Of a DNA stretch of 64,000 nucleotides, positions 1 to 10,028 are shown one piece after another. Under the pieces are notes generated by a model. It was not told the origin of the DNA, made no database searches, and saw only the letters and a list, made by a program, of their open reading frames with translations. A program made the translations under genes and the position numbers. Position 1 is the stretch's first letter; each line of letters opens with the position of its first letter. The stretch is from Notamacropus eugenii. Lineage: Eukaryota > Chordata > Mammalia > Diprotodontia > Macropodidae. The DNA is taken from NCBI RefSeq assembly GCF_028372415.1, contig NC_092879.1:100603828-100667827 (forward strand), in the 5' to 3' direction.

Positions 1-72
1 CTGATGTAGGATTGGCAGACATGGATGGACAGAGGGAGCATGAGATGGAACCGGAGGGGCAGGAAATGTTAC

Positions 73-114
73 CTGGAGAGAAATATGAAAGGCAGCCCAG
101 CCTCCTGCTCTGCT
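73..114 (-). other. ARR3: Predicted untranslated exon 1 of ARR3 (cone arrestin), gene body off-window
   Basis: On the minus strand, about 30 bases after a TATA box, a short segment ends in CTCTCCAG followed by the splice donor gtaaca at 72-67. It contains no start codon suited to arrestin, which fits a noncoding first exon. In human Xq13.1 the gene beyond P2RY4 is ARR3. It points away from P2RY4 and its 5' end lies several kilobases from it, which is the strand and position seen here. The 114 end is only an estimate from the usual TATA-to-start distance. No arrestin coding sequence lies in the window, so the name rests on synteny and promoter motifs. Confidence 0.5.
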
Positions 115-136
115 TGCAGTGCTCTTGACCATAGCC

Positions 137-144
137 CTTTTATA
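137..144 (-). promoter_or_regulatory. TATA box of the predicted ARR3 promoter
   Basis: The minus strand reads GGGCTATAAAAGGGCT around this site, a consensus TATAAAAG box with GC-rich flanks. It sits about 65 bases upstream of a good splice donor and directly downstream of a group of TAATC cores. Confidence 0.6.
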
Positions 145-177
145 GCCCAGGTCCTTGGGGCAGAGGGGGCTCAGCCT

Positions 178-272
178 GATTAACTTTGGGGTGGGAGGGG
201 AAGAGAAATAGCATAGCCCCTAATAGCTCAAGAAATAAGAGTTTGGAAAGCAGATTATGAGCTAAGAGATTA
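178..272 (-). promoter_or_regulatory. Cluster of three TAATC (CRX/OTX-type) cores
   Basis: Minus-strand TAATC cores lie at 178-182, 253-257 and 268-272, about 65, 140 and 155 bases upstream of the predicted start site. CRX and OTX2 homeodomain proteins bind TAATC-type cores and drive photoreceptor genes. Cone arrestin promoters are known to respond to CRX. Factor identity is inferred from the motif only. Confidence 0.45.
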
Positions 273-1150
273 GCTCCTAGTAGCAGGAGGTTGGACAGGG
301 AGACTGTGGCAGACCTCCCCAGCGTCCTGTCCTGGAAATGCTCTTTCCCACTTCTTCTGGAATATTCCACCATGTCAGACTGGGTGGGAGAGGGAGTGTG
401 GTCCCTGAGACTGGCAACCAGGCTCACTGGGACCTCGAGGACACGCTGGCTGTGATCTAGGTGATGTGAGTGATGCTACGTGTGGCAATGTAGAAAGATA
501 GTTGGCCTGGGAGTCACAAGGCCCAAGCAAGGTCCTTTCTAGGTCTCAGGCAAGCCTCTTCATTTCTCACAACCTCTACTTTCTCATATCTAAAAGCAAG
601 TTACTAGTCCCAGCAGTGTTGTAAAGCCCAAGTGAGGTGCATGTCTGGATAGATGGCCATTTACATGCATGTGTACGGATCACTGTGTAAGCTTTCAGTC
701 AGTCAGCTGATTGATTGATTGACTGAGGCCCTAAATTGAAAAGAGAAGAGGGTCCAAGATGGAACCTTAGAGGACACTCATGCTTGGGAGCAGAAGACAG
801 ATCCAGCAAGGGAAACTGAGGAATCAGACAAGTTGGAGGAGGAAGACCAAGAGAGAGCAATGTCCCAGAAGCTCAAGGAGGGCTAAGAAGGAAATAATAA
901 TGACAAGGTCATTTTAAGAGAGTAGGAGAGCTGGAGGCCAAACTGCAAGGAATCTGGGAAGGACTAGACAATGAATGAAGGAGTCTGGGGGTTTTCCCCG
1001 AGGACTTTGGAAGTGCAAGGATGGTGAAATATGGGAGCACAGTTGGAGGGATGGCAGAGGCAAGGGGAGAACTTTTTTAAAGGATAGATTGGGATGTTTG
1101 CAAATGTATATCCTTCTAAGGTCTGCATATGTACATGTTTGCATGTAATA
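273..1150. other. Intergenic, mostly unassigned
   Basis: No gene is supported here. About 484-650 resembles a degraded MIR-type SINE: a central splice-site-like motif and a 'ctcatatctaaaa' segment like the MIR 'cctcatctgtaaaa' core. The rest shows nothing recognisable. Confidence 0.4.
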
Positions 1151-1152
1151 AT

Positions 1153-1156
1153 ATGC

Positions 1157-1228
<72 letters not shown>

Positions 1229-1262
1229 TAGACAGAGACAGAGAGACAGGGAGAGATATAAG
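1153..1262. repeat. Compound microsatellite (GT)n-(GA)n-(CAGA)n
   Basis: A run of about 12 GT units passes directly into GA units and then CAGA/GACA units. Long open frames across it on either strand are products of the repeat, not genes. Confidence 0.95.
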
Positions 1263-1654
1263 GAGTAAGGATGAGGAGGGGAGCCTGAACTTTCACTCTC
1301 GGGGGCAGGTAATACCTGGGATTCACAGGTCAGGGGCTAGGAGACCAGAAGGTACCAGTTGGAGCATGGTGCCTTCAGCATCAGCCCTTGGCTTGCAGCC
1401 TCCTTCTCCATCTGCCAGTCTCTAGGGGCCAAGCTAAGCCAATGTAAGTGATCCTAAGCAGCTCTAGTGCTTTGCCTGATAGAGACAGAGATTGACGCTG
1501 GGGTTTATTCTTGGCCCTCCAGTCTGCTTAGCTGCCCTCACCAGCCCTGCCCACAGGCAGAAGATGATCTCTGATCTACCTCGGAGCCAACCTTAACCTG
1601 CTTTTCCTGATGGTTGGTGTGGGCAGGCAGGGCTCACCCAGCTGGGAGCAGGGC

Positions 1655-2130
1655 TCTTATTTTTGTCCTTTTCATTTTTTAGAATTTCTTTTTTTGTTAC
1701 ATTTTGAGTTCTGAGCTGTCTCCATCCCTTTGTCCCTAACCTGAGTTAAAGAAGGCCAACATTTGACACAGGTCTACATACACACAGACATATACAGACA
1801 TACACAGACATACACATATACATATATGTACAGACAGACACAGATACATACACAATACAGACACACAAACACATATACACATATACATACACACATGTAC
1901 ACACACACACAGAACCATACAATACATCCTTCTATCCGTCAGTTCTTTCTCTGGAGGTGCATGGCATTTTCCTTCGCCAGTCCTTCATAACTGTTTGGAT
2001 GATCCCATTACTCAGGACGGCTCAGCCGTTCCCGGTTACTCTTTGAACAGTCTCTCTGTTACTGTATATGATGTTCTCTTGATTCTGCTCATTTCCCTCT
2101 GCGTTATTTCATGCAGGTCTTTCTGGGTCT
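1655..2130 (-). mobile_element. L1 LINE 3' fragment, carrying a microsatellite
   Basis: Read on the minus strand, 1,925-2,130 matches the pattern of marsupial L1 3' ends seen elsewhere in this window: the 'ctggttctgctca' and 'agttcat.caggtctttc' blocks. The part at 1,655-1,740 resembles the further 3' UTR. A CA/TACA microsatellite at about 1,775-1,922 lies between them. Heavily diverged. Confidence 0.6.
1775..1922. repeat. CA/TACA-rich microsatellite
   Basis: Alternating CA, TA and CAGA units with interruptions, about 150 bp, sitting inside the L1 3' UTR remnant. Confidence 0.9.
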
Positions 2131-2534
2131 TTCTACCACCAATGTGCTCAGTGGCAAGGCTCTTGCACCCTGCCTCGCCAGGGTCTTCTCTTTCCCAGGT
2201 CCCAGATACCCTGCTCTCCTCTCCTAGTCCTGCCTTAACCGAAGCTGGCCAAGAAGCAGCCAGAGGTCCCTGACTTCTGAAACGCATCCCAACAAGGGAC
2301 TGTGAGTAGAAAAGGGAATTTCAGAGTTCATTAACACAGATGTGGAGCATTGTGGGTGATGGGTAAGGTAAGGGTATGCCCATCCCTCTGGGTAGCTGAG
2401 ATGGGCTGGGCTGGATGACTGGATCATGGGAAATCCATAAGCTGAGGAACTGGGAGGTAAGGGTGTTTGAGGAATATCAATATGTACATTAAGGGCAGGA
2501 ATTGGGGAAAGAAGAGAAGGAGGAAACCACAAAT

Positions 2535-2955
2535 AGGGGAATCCCATTCAAAATAATGAGGAAATACGTGAAATATCGCAGAGTCAATCTACCAAGACAT
2601 GCTCAAGACTGATAGGAATACAACTGCAAAGCACTTCTTACAGAAATAAAGGAAGATAAGCGATTGTTTGGATGTTCGTTACTTGTGGTTGGACCATGCC
2701 AATATCATAACAAAAAGGACAATAGCACCTAAAGAAATTTACAGGTTTGGGGGTATGATAATCAAACGTCCAAGGGGTTACTTTTTAAAGCCAGATAAAA
2801 TAATAACAATTCATTTGGAGGAACAAGAGGTGTAGAATCAAGGGAAAGCAAGAAAATAAACAGGGCATAGCACTTCCAGACCTGAAACTGTATTATAAAG
2901 TCGCAACCACTATGACGATTTGATAGTAGTTAAAAAAGCAGAAAAGAAAATCTAG
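2535..2955 (+). mobile_element. L1 LINE ORF2 fragment
   Basis: The plus strand carries order-preserved L1 ORF2 pieces. These include an 'ATTCCATTCAAAATAAT'-like start, a 'TTTGGAGGAACAAGAGG' block (the FIWRNKR region) and 'GACCTGAAACTGTATTATAAAG' (the PDLKLYYKA region). All frames contain stops. Confidence 0.7.
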
Positions 2956-2989
2956 CATCTCATGGTCTTCCAGGCAAGTAGACCTGGCA

Positions 2990-3570
2990 AGCAATGGAAA
3001 TGGTGTGTTTGTTCTGAAGTCATGCTAGCTCTAGTTGGTCACTGCTTCCCTTTTAAAATGTTCACTCCCTGTCTACTTAATAATACAAGCAATAATTTTT
3101 GCCAGCAATTGAAGTCAAGCTCATTGGCCTGTAATTTGTCAGTTTTCATCAATTCTGGGTTTTGAAAATGGTTACATTTGCCTTTCTCTGGTCCTATAGC
3201 ACTTCTCTTATTTCCCATAGTCCTTCAGAAATCCCTGTGGGTCACTCAGCAATTACATCTGCTCCTTCCTTTAGTTCCCTGGGCCTGAGGACTTGAGCTC
3301 ATTAAAGGCAGGTTATTGCCCTCCTACTATTTCCCTACTTATCTGGGACATCAACTCTTTCTTAGCCCTCTGTGTTCTGTTCTTTCCAATCCAAAGACCT
3401 TTTTACTTGGCAGAGAAAATAGAAGCAACACAAGACTTGAAAGCTCTTCCTTATCTGTGTCATCTGCCATCGTGTCCCATCTTCCCCATTCAATGGTCCT
3501 CGATGTTCTGTGATCCTCTTCTTTTCTTCCAAATGTTTTTCTTGTCTTTAGCTTTCTGCTAAGCTTTTCT
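2990..3570 (-). mobile_element. CR1/L3-type LINE reverse transcriptase fragment
   Basis: The minus-strand translation contains NYRPMSLTSIAGK (from about 3,100-3,140), which is the NYRPxSLTSxxGK start of the reverse transcriptase domain of CR1-group LINEs. Further downstream sequence keeps the pattern of the same relic. Many stops; an old fossil. Confidence 0.55.
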
Positions 3571-3699
3571 TTTTACATCAGAGTCATTTCTGGATAGAGG
3601 CACCTGCCCCCAAATAAAGCCTCCATTTTAACAAAGGGAAAGGGTTCCCCAAAACCAATGGACGCAGTAATTGTGTCTGACAGTGTAGGCAACACTTTG

Positions 3700-5030
3700 C
3701 ATCCACAGAGCCCTGCCTCTCTACCACAAGGAGGGAGGTGCTTTCTCATCTTGTTTCTGGGGCCAAAACTGATCATTTTAATTACTCAAAATTTGACTTT
3801 GTTTTAATATACTTTCCATTATATTGTGGTACTCACTTTGTATATTGTTTCTCTGGCTTGGTTTACTTAACTCTTCATTAGTCCATGTAAGTCTTCCCCT
3901 GCTTCTCTGAATTCTTCATATTCATATGTTTCCTAGGGCTCAGTAATGTTCTATTATATTCACACACCACAACATGCCTGGCCTATCCCTGGTCAATGAG
4001 CATCTACTTTGTTTCTAGTTCTTTGCTGTCACAAAAAGTGCTACTATTAATACTTTTGCCTCCTCTTTGGGAGTGTGTGTCTAGCAGTGAGATCTCAACA
4101 TCAGAGGATGGGTTTTATGGAGTGTTCAGGCAGGACTGCCCTCTCTGGTAGTGAGGGCTTGCTGAGCTCAGGGCTGCCCATCTACCTTTGGTGTTTACCT
4201 GGTACCCAATTCTCACCTGTGCCTCCAAAGAAGCTGTAGCATGTGCAGGGGCAAGGCCCCATTAAACCATCTCAGTAGACAGAATAAACCAGGTTGAGGG
4301 TAACAGGCCTCAAATCCATTGGTGAGTTAGGGGGATGGCTACCCCAAGCATGCGAAGACTTCCATTGGCAGAATGGGTGGATGAGAACAACTTGTTCCAG
4401 TGGCCATGAAGGCAGCTGAAGCAGGTGCTGTGGAGAGCTTAGAGACTGGTCAGATATCAAAGAAGTCAAGATCATCCCCTGCATCCAGGCCAGCTCCAGT
4501 CAACCTGATTTTTGTCTTGTCACTGGACTTCAATGATTCTAGAAGAGACAGTGAGGCTGATGACTTTGTGCAGCTCTGCCTCACTTAAATCCAATTGGCT
4601 CACAAGTCAAGACATCACCTCATGATGTCATTGGTCCTCTTCAAAAACAAGAACACACGACAACATCAGACGATATGAACATTTGAATTACTTTGAAACC
4701 AAGCATAATTCCAAATTGATTTCTAGGCTGGTGGGACAACAAAAATCCATTAGTGGGCTTGTCTTTGTGAAGCTGCTACAACATTGGCTATTTTCGTCTT
4801 CTGCCATTTTTTCTGTTAATGTGCTGGGTGTGAGGTCAAACCTTAGAATCATTCTGATGTTCACTGTGAATTTCTCTTACTATTAGTGATTTGGAGCTTT
4901 CTTTCTTGTGGTTGCTAAACTGACTTTTGGGCTTGTGTAATTGTTCCTTTCCTTTGTATCTTGGAAGTGAGAGCCCTGCCAGAGATATTGGTCACAAAAG
5001 CCTCCCTACTTAGCCTTGCTGCCCTGACTT
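3700..5030 (-). mobile_element. L1 LINE 3' fragment, split by another repeat
   Basis: Minus-strand L1 ORF2 C-terminal and 3' UTR patterns appear at about 3,770-4,135 ('tttctagttctttgctgtcacaaa', 'gtgctactattaatac') and resume at about 4,680-4,960. The gap is filled by a copy of the roughly 450-bp repeat family described below. Confidence 0.6.
4160..4668 (+). repeat. Copy A of a ~450-bp dispersed repeat family
   Basis: This is the only copy in plus orientation. It ends in an A/C-rich tail (about 4,635-4,668) after 'GGTCCTCTTC'. It shares block after block with 5,848-6,285, 38,872-39,335 and 59,903-60,368 read on the opposite strand. The tail suggests a retroposon: a SINE, or the 3' end of an RTE-type LINE. 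An open frame at 4,400-4,588 is not recognised. Confidence 0.75.
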
Positions 5031-5108
5031 GGTTCATGCAAAATGTGCAATTGAATGGAACTGAAATGTTGCGTTGACTCTGCTATTACATCTATGCCTT
5101 GTCCTAGT

Positions 5109-5188
5109 CATGAAAAGGACCTGCCTTTTTGTCCTGGCACTCATCCATCATGAAGAGGACCTGTCTTTTTGTCCTGGCACTCATCCGT
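5109..5188. repeat. 40-bp tandem duplication
   Basis: Two adjacent 40-base units (5,109-5,148 and 5,149-5,188) differ at three positions. A third unit starts with 'catga' and breaks off. Confidence 0.9.
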
Positions 5189-5189
5189 C

Positions 5190-5847
5190 ATGACAGCGTC
5201 TGCTTTTTGTGTTCGTTGTCTAATACCTGTCTCCGCTTCCGTCCTCTGCAGGTCTTTTAAAAACCTCAGTGGGTTAATGAGCTCCCCATGTTTAAGATTA
5301 TCCTCATTACACACTCCTCGCTTTTCCATCGTCAGAATGTTTCTCTTGGTGTCTTTGAAATTTCATCTATAACACCCTTCTGGGGGTACTCCTCCGAGCT
5401 TGGAATAGTAGGTTGGGATCCCCAGAGATCAGCTGCTACCCTTAGGTCCCGGGAGCACCTTCTTTCATGCTTCCATTAACACTCAGCCAGATAATTCAGT
5501 TAGCTTTGAGCAAAGTATTTGCCCAGAAGGTATAGCAAGAAGAGTAGTTACAAAAACATTCCCCGCGAAAGGCCACAGATACATACAGGGTCTGTATGGC
5601 AGTGAGGCCATATGTAGAGAATATGTGTGGCAAAGAGGTAACTCACAACTCCTGATACTGGAACCTCAACCATCCAACTGTAATTCTCAACTCCCAAACC
5701 TGGAATACTCCAGCACTGGACTCCAACACATAGACCCAAGGGCTCAATCACAAGATATTTCTTGTGTATCATCATCCATTTCCATCTCTTACTGATAAGG
5801 ACTTATTTGTGCGTATACAAGGAAATTCTCCACCACCTGTTGTTCTT
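5190..5847. other. Intergenic, nothing recognised
   Basis: No gene, clear repeat family or regulatory motif could be supported here. Short open frames are below chance concern. Confidence 0.4.
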
Positions 5848-6285
5848 TCCTTTTTGAAGAGGACCAATGCCATCATGGGGTGATGTCTTGCCTTGTGAGC
5901 CAATTGGATTTAAGTGAGGCAGAGTTGCGCAAGGTCATCAGCCTCACTGTCTCTTCTAGAATCGTTGAAGTCTAGTGACAAGACAAAAGTCAGGTTGACT
6001 GGAGCTGGCCCAGGATGCATTCTTCTTTGATACTTGACCAAGCTCTAAGAGCTCCACAGCACCTACTTCAGCTGCTTTCATGGCCATTGGAGCAAGTTGT
6101 TCTCATCCACCCATTCTGCCAGTGCAAGTCTTCACATACTTGGGGTAGACACCCCCGTCCTCAACGCACCATTGGATTTGAGGCCTGTCTGTTACCCTCA
6201 ACTGTCTGCAAAGATGGTTTCACCAGGCTGTTGCCACTGCACATGCTACAGCTTCTTTGGAGCCACAGATGAGAGTTGGGTGAAA
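5848..6285 (-). repeat. Copy B of the ~450-bp dispersed repeat family
   Basis: It begins 'tttttgaagaggaccaatg' and ends 'agcttctttggagccacagat' on the plus strand, so it lies inverted to copy A, about 1.2 kb away. Similarity to copy A is clear over its whole length. Confidence 0.8.
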
Positions 6286-7260
6286 AGTGGACACTTACTG
6301 GCTGTACCAAGGTGCCCTGTCTCTCTGTTCCTCATTCTCTCATCTGCAAAGTATACTTGCAGAGTTTCCCTCATGGAATTGTTGTAAGGAAAATGCTTTG
6401 TCAATGTTAACACACTAATAAACATGTGTAACACAAATCCCTCAGTCTATTAGAATGGGACTCTCTCCTCACTGGTGGAGATCAATGTTCCATGCCTGCA
6501 TGAAGGGTCGTGCAGACTTGGTGAGAGCCTCTTTGAGTCTCTTCAGTGGCCCCAGGCACTTCTGGCTTCCATCTTGGAGACAGAGGATAGCCATGGTCCA
6601 TCCTACTTCCTGTTACTGAAGAAAAAGCCTCTGGGAAGAGGAGCTAGCAGCTTCTCTCATGTCCCTACCCCCAGCTTGTTGCACTAGAGACTTTGGGGAG
6701 TTTCCCCTTGGTGATATCTGAGACTCTCCCTTGGTTGATCTGGGTTGCCTTGCTCCCAATGGAGGAACTCCTTTACTCCAGTGTCTAGTGGACATTCTTC
6801 CATGTATACCATCTCTGATTTCCATTTTTTTGCTATTCAAATCAAATAAATGAGTTTCTTGACTTACTATGTATATTCATTGTGGAAGTGGTATTTGGTG
6901 GGAAAAGAATCAAACCTTGGATGTAGAACTTAGGGTCCTGTTGCCCCATTAATGAAACAGTGATCAGAAGTTAGCTTGAACCTGAAAATCCCATCCTCTA
7001 GATGAACAATACCCAAAGGGGCTCACAGATCTAATTCTGAGAAGAGTGGAGTGACCAAGCTTCTGATGTTTCCCTTGGAGAAGTTGAGGGGGAGGGGAGA
7101 AGAGGCTACGGATGTCTAGCCTGTCTCCCTTTGAGCCACCCACTACACTCCCCATTACACATGTGAAGGGCCTCACAACACAGGAATCATTCTAGGGCAG
7201 TTGGAAAGAGAGTGGGAGCAAGGAGGAAAGGATAGGGAGAGAGGAGGCTAGTTCCTGAAG
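6286..7260. other. Intergenic, mostly unassigned
   Basis: A MIR-like tail may be present at about 6,300-6,440. I see no gene in the remainder. Confidence 0.35.
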
Positions 7261-7263
7261 ACT

Positions 7264-7278
7264 CCACTAGAGGGCAGC
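7264..7278 (+). promoter_or_regulatory. CTCF-type motif
   Basis: CCACTAGAGGGCAGC fits every position of the common core consensus CCASYAGRKGGCRSY. It lies between the predicted ARR3 promoter and P2RY4, where an insulator or loop anchor would be plausible. Binding is not shown by sequence alone. Confidence 0.5.
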
Positions 7279-7364
7279 AGCAGCAGCCTCTAGGGAGACT
7301 TGAGTGAGCTGAGTTGGGAGAGCTGGGTCACATCAGGAACTTGACCTTTGTTCTATGTGGACGA

Positions 7365-7755
7365 ATGTGTGCATGTGTGTGTCAGTGTGAGTGTGTGGAG
7401 GACTATTTCAGTGTGTGCTCATGTGTGTGTCAGGGTGTGAGCATGTATTTGTACATGAATGTGACTGATGGGCAAGTATGTGTATGCGTGTGTGAGTGAA
7501 TATGTGATTGTATGAATGTGTAAATGGACATGAGTGTGTGTTAGTATGTATATCATCATGTGTATTGTATGAGTGTATGTGAGTGCATGAGTGTGTGATT
7601 GGGTGTGTGTATATGTTAGCATATGTGAGTATAAATGTCACTGTGCTTCTGTGTGTGTGTATAGTGTGAATGTTAGCGAGGACACGTGAGTGTATATGTG
7701 AGTGTGTTTATGTTACTGTGTGTGCATTTCGCTCTGTGCATGTGTGAGTGTGTTG
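7365..7755. repeat. TG-rich irregular simple repeat
   Basis: About 390 bp of diverged TGTG, GAGTG and TATG units. The open frames on both strands here (runs of H, T, V and C) come from the repeat. Confidence 0.85.
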
Positions 7756-8500
7756 ACAATGAAAGGCTCAGTGAGCCTCATCCCAGCCACAGAAGCCCAT
7801 GGCTAGAAATGTGCGGGGTACAGGCCAGAGGTAGCCTGGAGCTACGGCCAGCCACTTAAGCGAGCTTCTTCTCCTTTGGGAAATAGCAGGGCTTCCTTGG
7901 GCCAGATTTCCTGTGAGCTCACCCCGCCCATGTCAACAAGTCAATTGTGGGTGTCTCTGATACCCCACACACTCTAGCCCTGGCTCAGCTTCAAGGTTTT
8001 CCCTTCCTCCACCACCAGGAACCAGTCAGGGAGTTATCAAGAAAGTATTCTGGGGGGCTGGGGCCCCAGCTCAAACTCCCCTGACTTCCCTTCCTTTTCC
8101 AGTTCCCCAAACCTGGCTCCCAGACCCCAGAGCCTTCCCCTTTCCTCCTCCCCCAGCCCCTATCCTCGGAGTCCCACTTTCCCGGGGAATCTAGGCTAGA
8201 GGGCATAGGGCTAACCAGGACTGATTCTCTCCCCTATTTCCTGCTTCCAGACCAGGCAGTTGTGCAAAGACCCAACTCAGGGCCTGTGGCCCCAAGAGAA
8301 GCTTCCAGGAGGGAGGCCCGCTGCCACAGATTGTCTGCGTGACTTAAGTGAATCACCCTGAGTTCCCTCCTCTGTATAAGGAGGTGGTACTAGATGGTGT
8401 CAGAGGCTCCTTCCAGCTAGGATCCTCAGATCCTCTGAGCCTATGAGCTTCTGGGATGGGATAACATGGGAGGAGAAATGAGCCTCAGCCCTCTGCCCCA
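7756..8500. other. P2RY4 upstream region
   Basis: Contains a MIR-type SINE remnant at about 8,320-8,450 (a 'gtgacttaagtgaatcac' and 'ctccttccagctaggatcct' pattern). The 7,780-7,970 part has no repeat signature and could hold regulatory sequence, but I cannot name a motif. Confidence 0.35.
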
Positions 8501-8508
8501 CCCTCCAG

Positions 8509-8571
8509 ATATGCCCTCAGACCCAGAGGGGAGGCAGGCAGAGACACCTGAACTTAGCTCCGGGGCACCAG
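8509..8571 (+). other. Candidate upstream exon of P2RY4
   Basis: A 63-base segment is bounded by a pyrimidine-rich acceptor (ccaccctccag, AG at 8,507-8,508) and a strong donor CAG/gtagga at 8,572. An ATG at 8,511 opens a frame that stays open to the donor. The next acceptor (ctctcttgacag, AG at 8,773-8,774) would join it to the P2RY4 exon across a 203-base intron. It may be 5' UTR. No homology supports it, and both splice signals could be chance. Confidence 0.3.
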
Positions 8572-8975
8572 GTAGGAACAGTGGCAAGGGCCTTGGCTAG
8601 GGGTGAGCCTAGGCTCCCTAGCTAAGCCCCCCACCTTTCTCTCTACCATGGTGATTGAAGATAGGTAGTGGGGCTGGGAGAAAGACAGATCTCAGCAGGT
8701 ACCAGCCTACCTGGCACAGGGAAGGAGATAGGAGTGGTGGTGAACTCTGCCTCAACCCTCTCCTCTCTTGACAGGAAGTCAGGAATCCCGGGGTTTGGAT
8801 CTGGCTGTCCTTACCCACTTTGAAGGGCAGAGGCCACTGTGGGCCACCAACTATCTGGCACACCCTACCCCACCTTTCTGGGCTAGCTTTCTTATCTCTC
8901 TACTTCCTGAGGTCAGTGAAATCAGCCCCAGGACCCCCGTACTCTTCTTTGAGGTGCTCCCTATTTCTCCAGACC

Positions 8976-10028
8976 ATGGCCAGCATTGACACCTTGGTGC
9001 TCAGCCCTGCTGGCCCATCCCCTGACCCATCCCCTGGCACCAGCAGTGGTGACATGGAGGTGGAATGCTGGTTCAATGAAGAGTTCAAATTCATCTTGCT
9101 CCCAGTAACCTACGCTGTGGTCTTTGTGCTGGGTCTGAGCCTCAATGTCCCCACCCTCTTTCTCTTTCTCTTTCGCCTTCACCCCTGGGATGCCACGGCC
9201 ACCTACATGTTCCACCTGGCACTGTCTGACACCCTCTACGTGCTCTCGCTGCCGACCCTCATCTATTACTATGCGGCCCACAATGATTGGCCATTTGGGA
9301 CTGGCCTCTGTAAGTTCATTCGTTTCCTCTTCTACTGGAACTTGTACAGCAGCGTCCTGTTTCTGACCTGTATCAGTGTGCACCGCTACCTGGGCATCTG
9401 CCACCCACTGCGGGCCCTCCGCTGGGGCCGCCCACATGTTGCCAGCCTCATTTGCCTGGCCGTCTGGCTGACTGTGGCTGCCTGCCTTGTACCCAACCTC
9501 TTCTTTGTCACCACCAGCACCCGAGGGACCACCACCCTGTGTCACGACACCACGAAGCCTGAGGACTTCAACCACTACGTCCATTTCAGTTCTGCAGTCA
9601 TGGCTCTGCTCTTCGGGCTCCCCTTTCTGGTTACCCTGGTGTGCTATGGCCTCATGGCCCGGCGTCTGTGGCGGCCCCCACCAGGCGCTGCCCACTCCTC
9701 TACCCGCCTCCGCTCCCTGCGCACCATTGCTGTGGTCCTGACTGTCTTTGCCATCTGCTTTGTGCCCTTCCATATCACCCGCACCATCTACTACCTGGCC
9801 CGCCTCTTGGAGGCAGATTGTCGGACGCTGGGCATCGTCAATATTACCTACAAGGTGACCCGCCCACTGGCCAGTGCCAACAGCTGCCTGGATCCCGTGC
9901 TCTACCTCCTCACAGGGGACAAGTATCGGCGGCAGCTGCAGCAGCTCTGTTGCAAAAGGCCAAACCAGGTCCGTGCAGTCTCCTCCTTGGCACTCGTATC
10001 TCGGCCTGAGGAGAGCAGCTGCAGGTAG
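8976..10028 (+). CDS. P2RY4: P2Y purinoceptor 4 (pyrimidinergic receptor P2Y4)
   Basis: A plasma-membrane G-protein-coupled receptor for UTP and related nucleotides; human P2Y4 couples mainly through Gq to phospholipase C. The 350-residue single-exon product aligns end to end with human P2Y4 (365 residues). The ATG at 8,976 is the first in-frame ATG and has a good context (gaccATGg). Upstream sequence is open but lacks an ATG. Seven hydrophobic segments are visible. Key residues: C31 with C282 (N-terminus to third extracellular loop), C112 with C189 (TM3 to EL2), D85 in TM2, HRY 136-138 in place of DRY, HITR 266-269 and KVTR 293-296 (the P2Y nucleotide-binding signatures), and DPVLY 306-310. 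The C-tail serine pair S336-S337, matching the human desensitisation serines, is kept. The protein stops at a TAG where human P2Y4 has Trp, so the last 18 or so residues are missing. Intact otherwise. Confidence 0.97.
   Translation: MASIDTLVLSPAGPSPDPSPGTSSGDMEVECWFNEEFKFILLPVTYAVVFVLGLSLNVPTLFLFLFRLHPWDATATYMFHLALSDTLYVLSLPTLIYYYAAHNDWPFGTGLCKFIRFLFYWNLYSSVLFLTCISVHRYLGICHPLRALRWGRPHVASLICLAVWLTVAACLVPNLFFVTTSTRGTTTLCHDTTKPEDFNHYVHFSSAVMALLFGLPFLVTLVCYGLMARRLWRPPPGAAHSSTRLRSLRTIAVVLTVFAICFVPFHITRTIYYLARLLEADCRTLGIVNITYKVTRPLASANSCLDPVLYLLTGDKYRRQLQQLCCKRPNQVRAVSSLALVSRPEESSCR

Noticed and set aside
8820-8975. 52-codon in-frame upstream extension of P2RY4
   Set aside because: The frame is open, but there is no ATG before 8,976. 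Human P2Y4 aligns from the chosen start, which has a good Kozak context.
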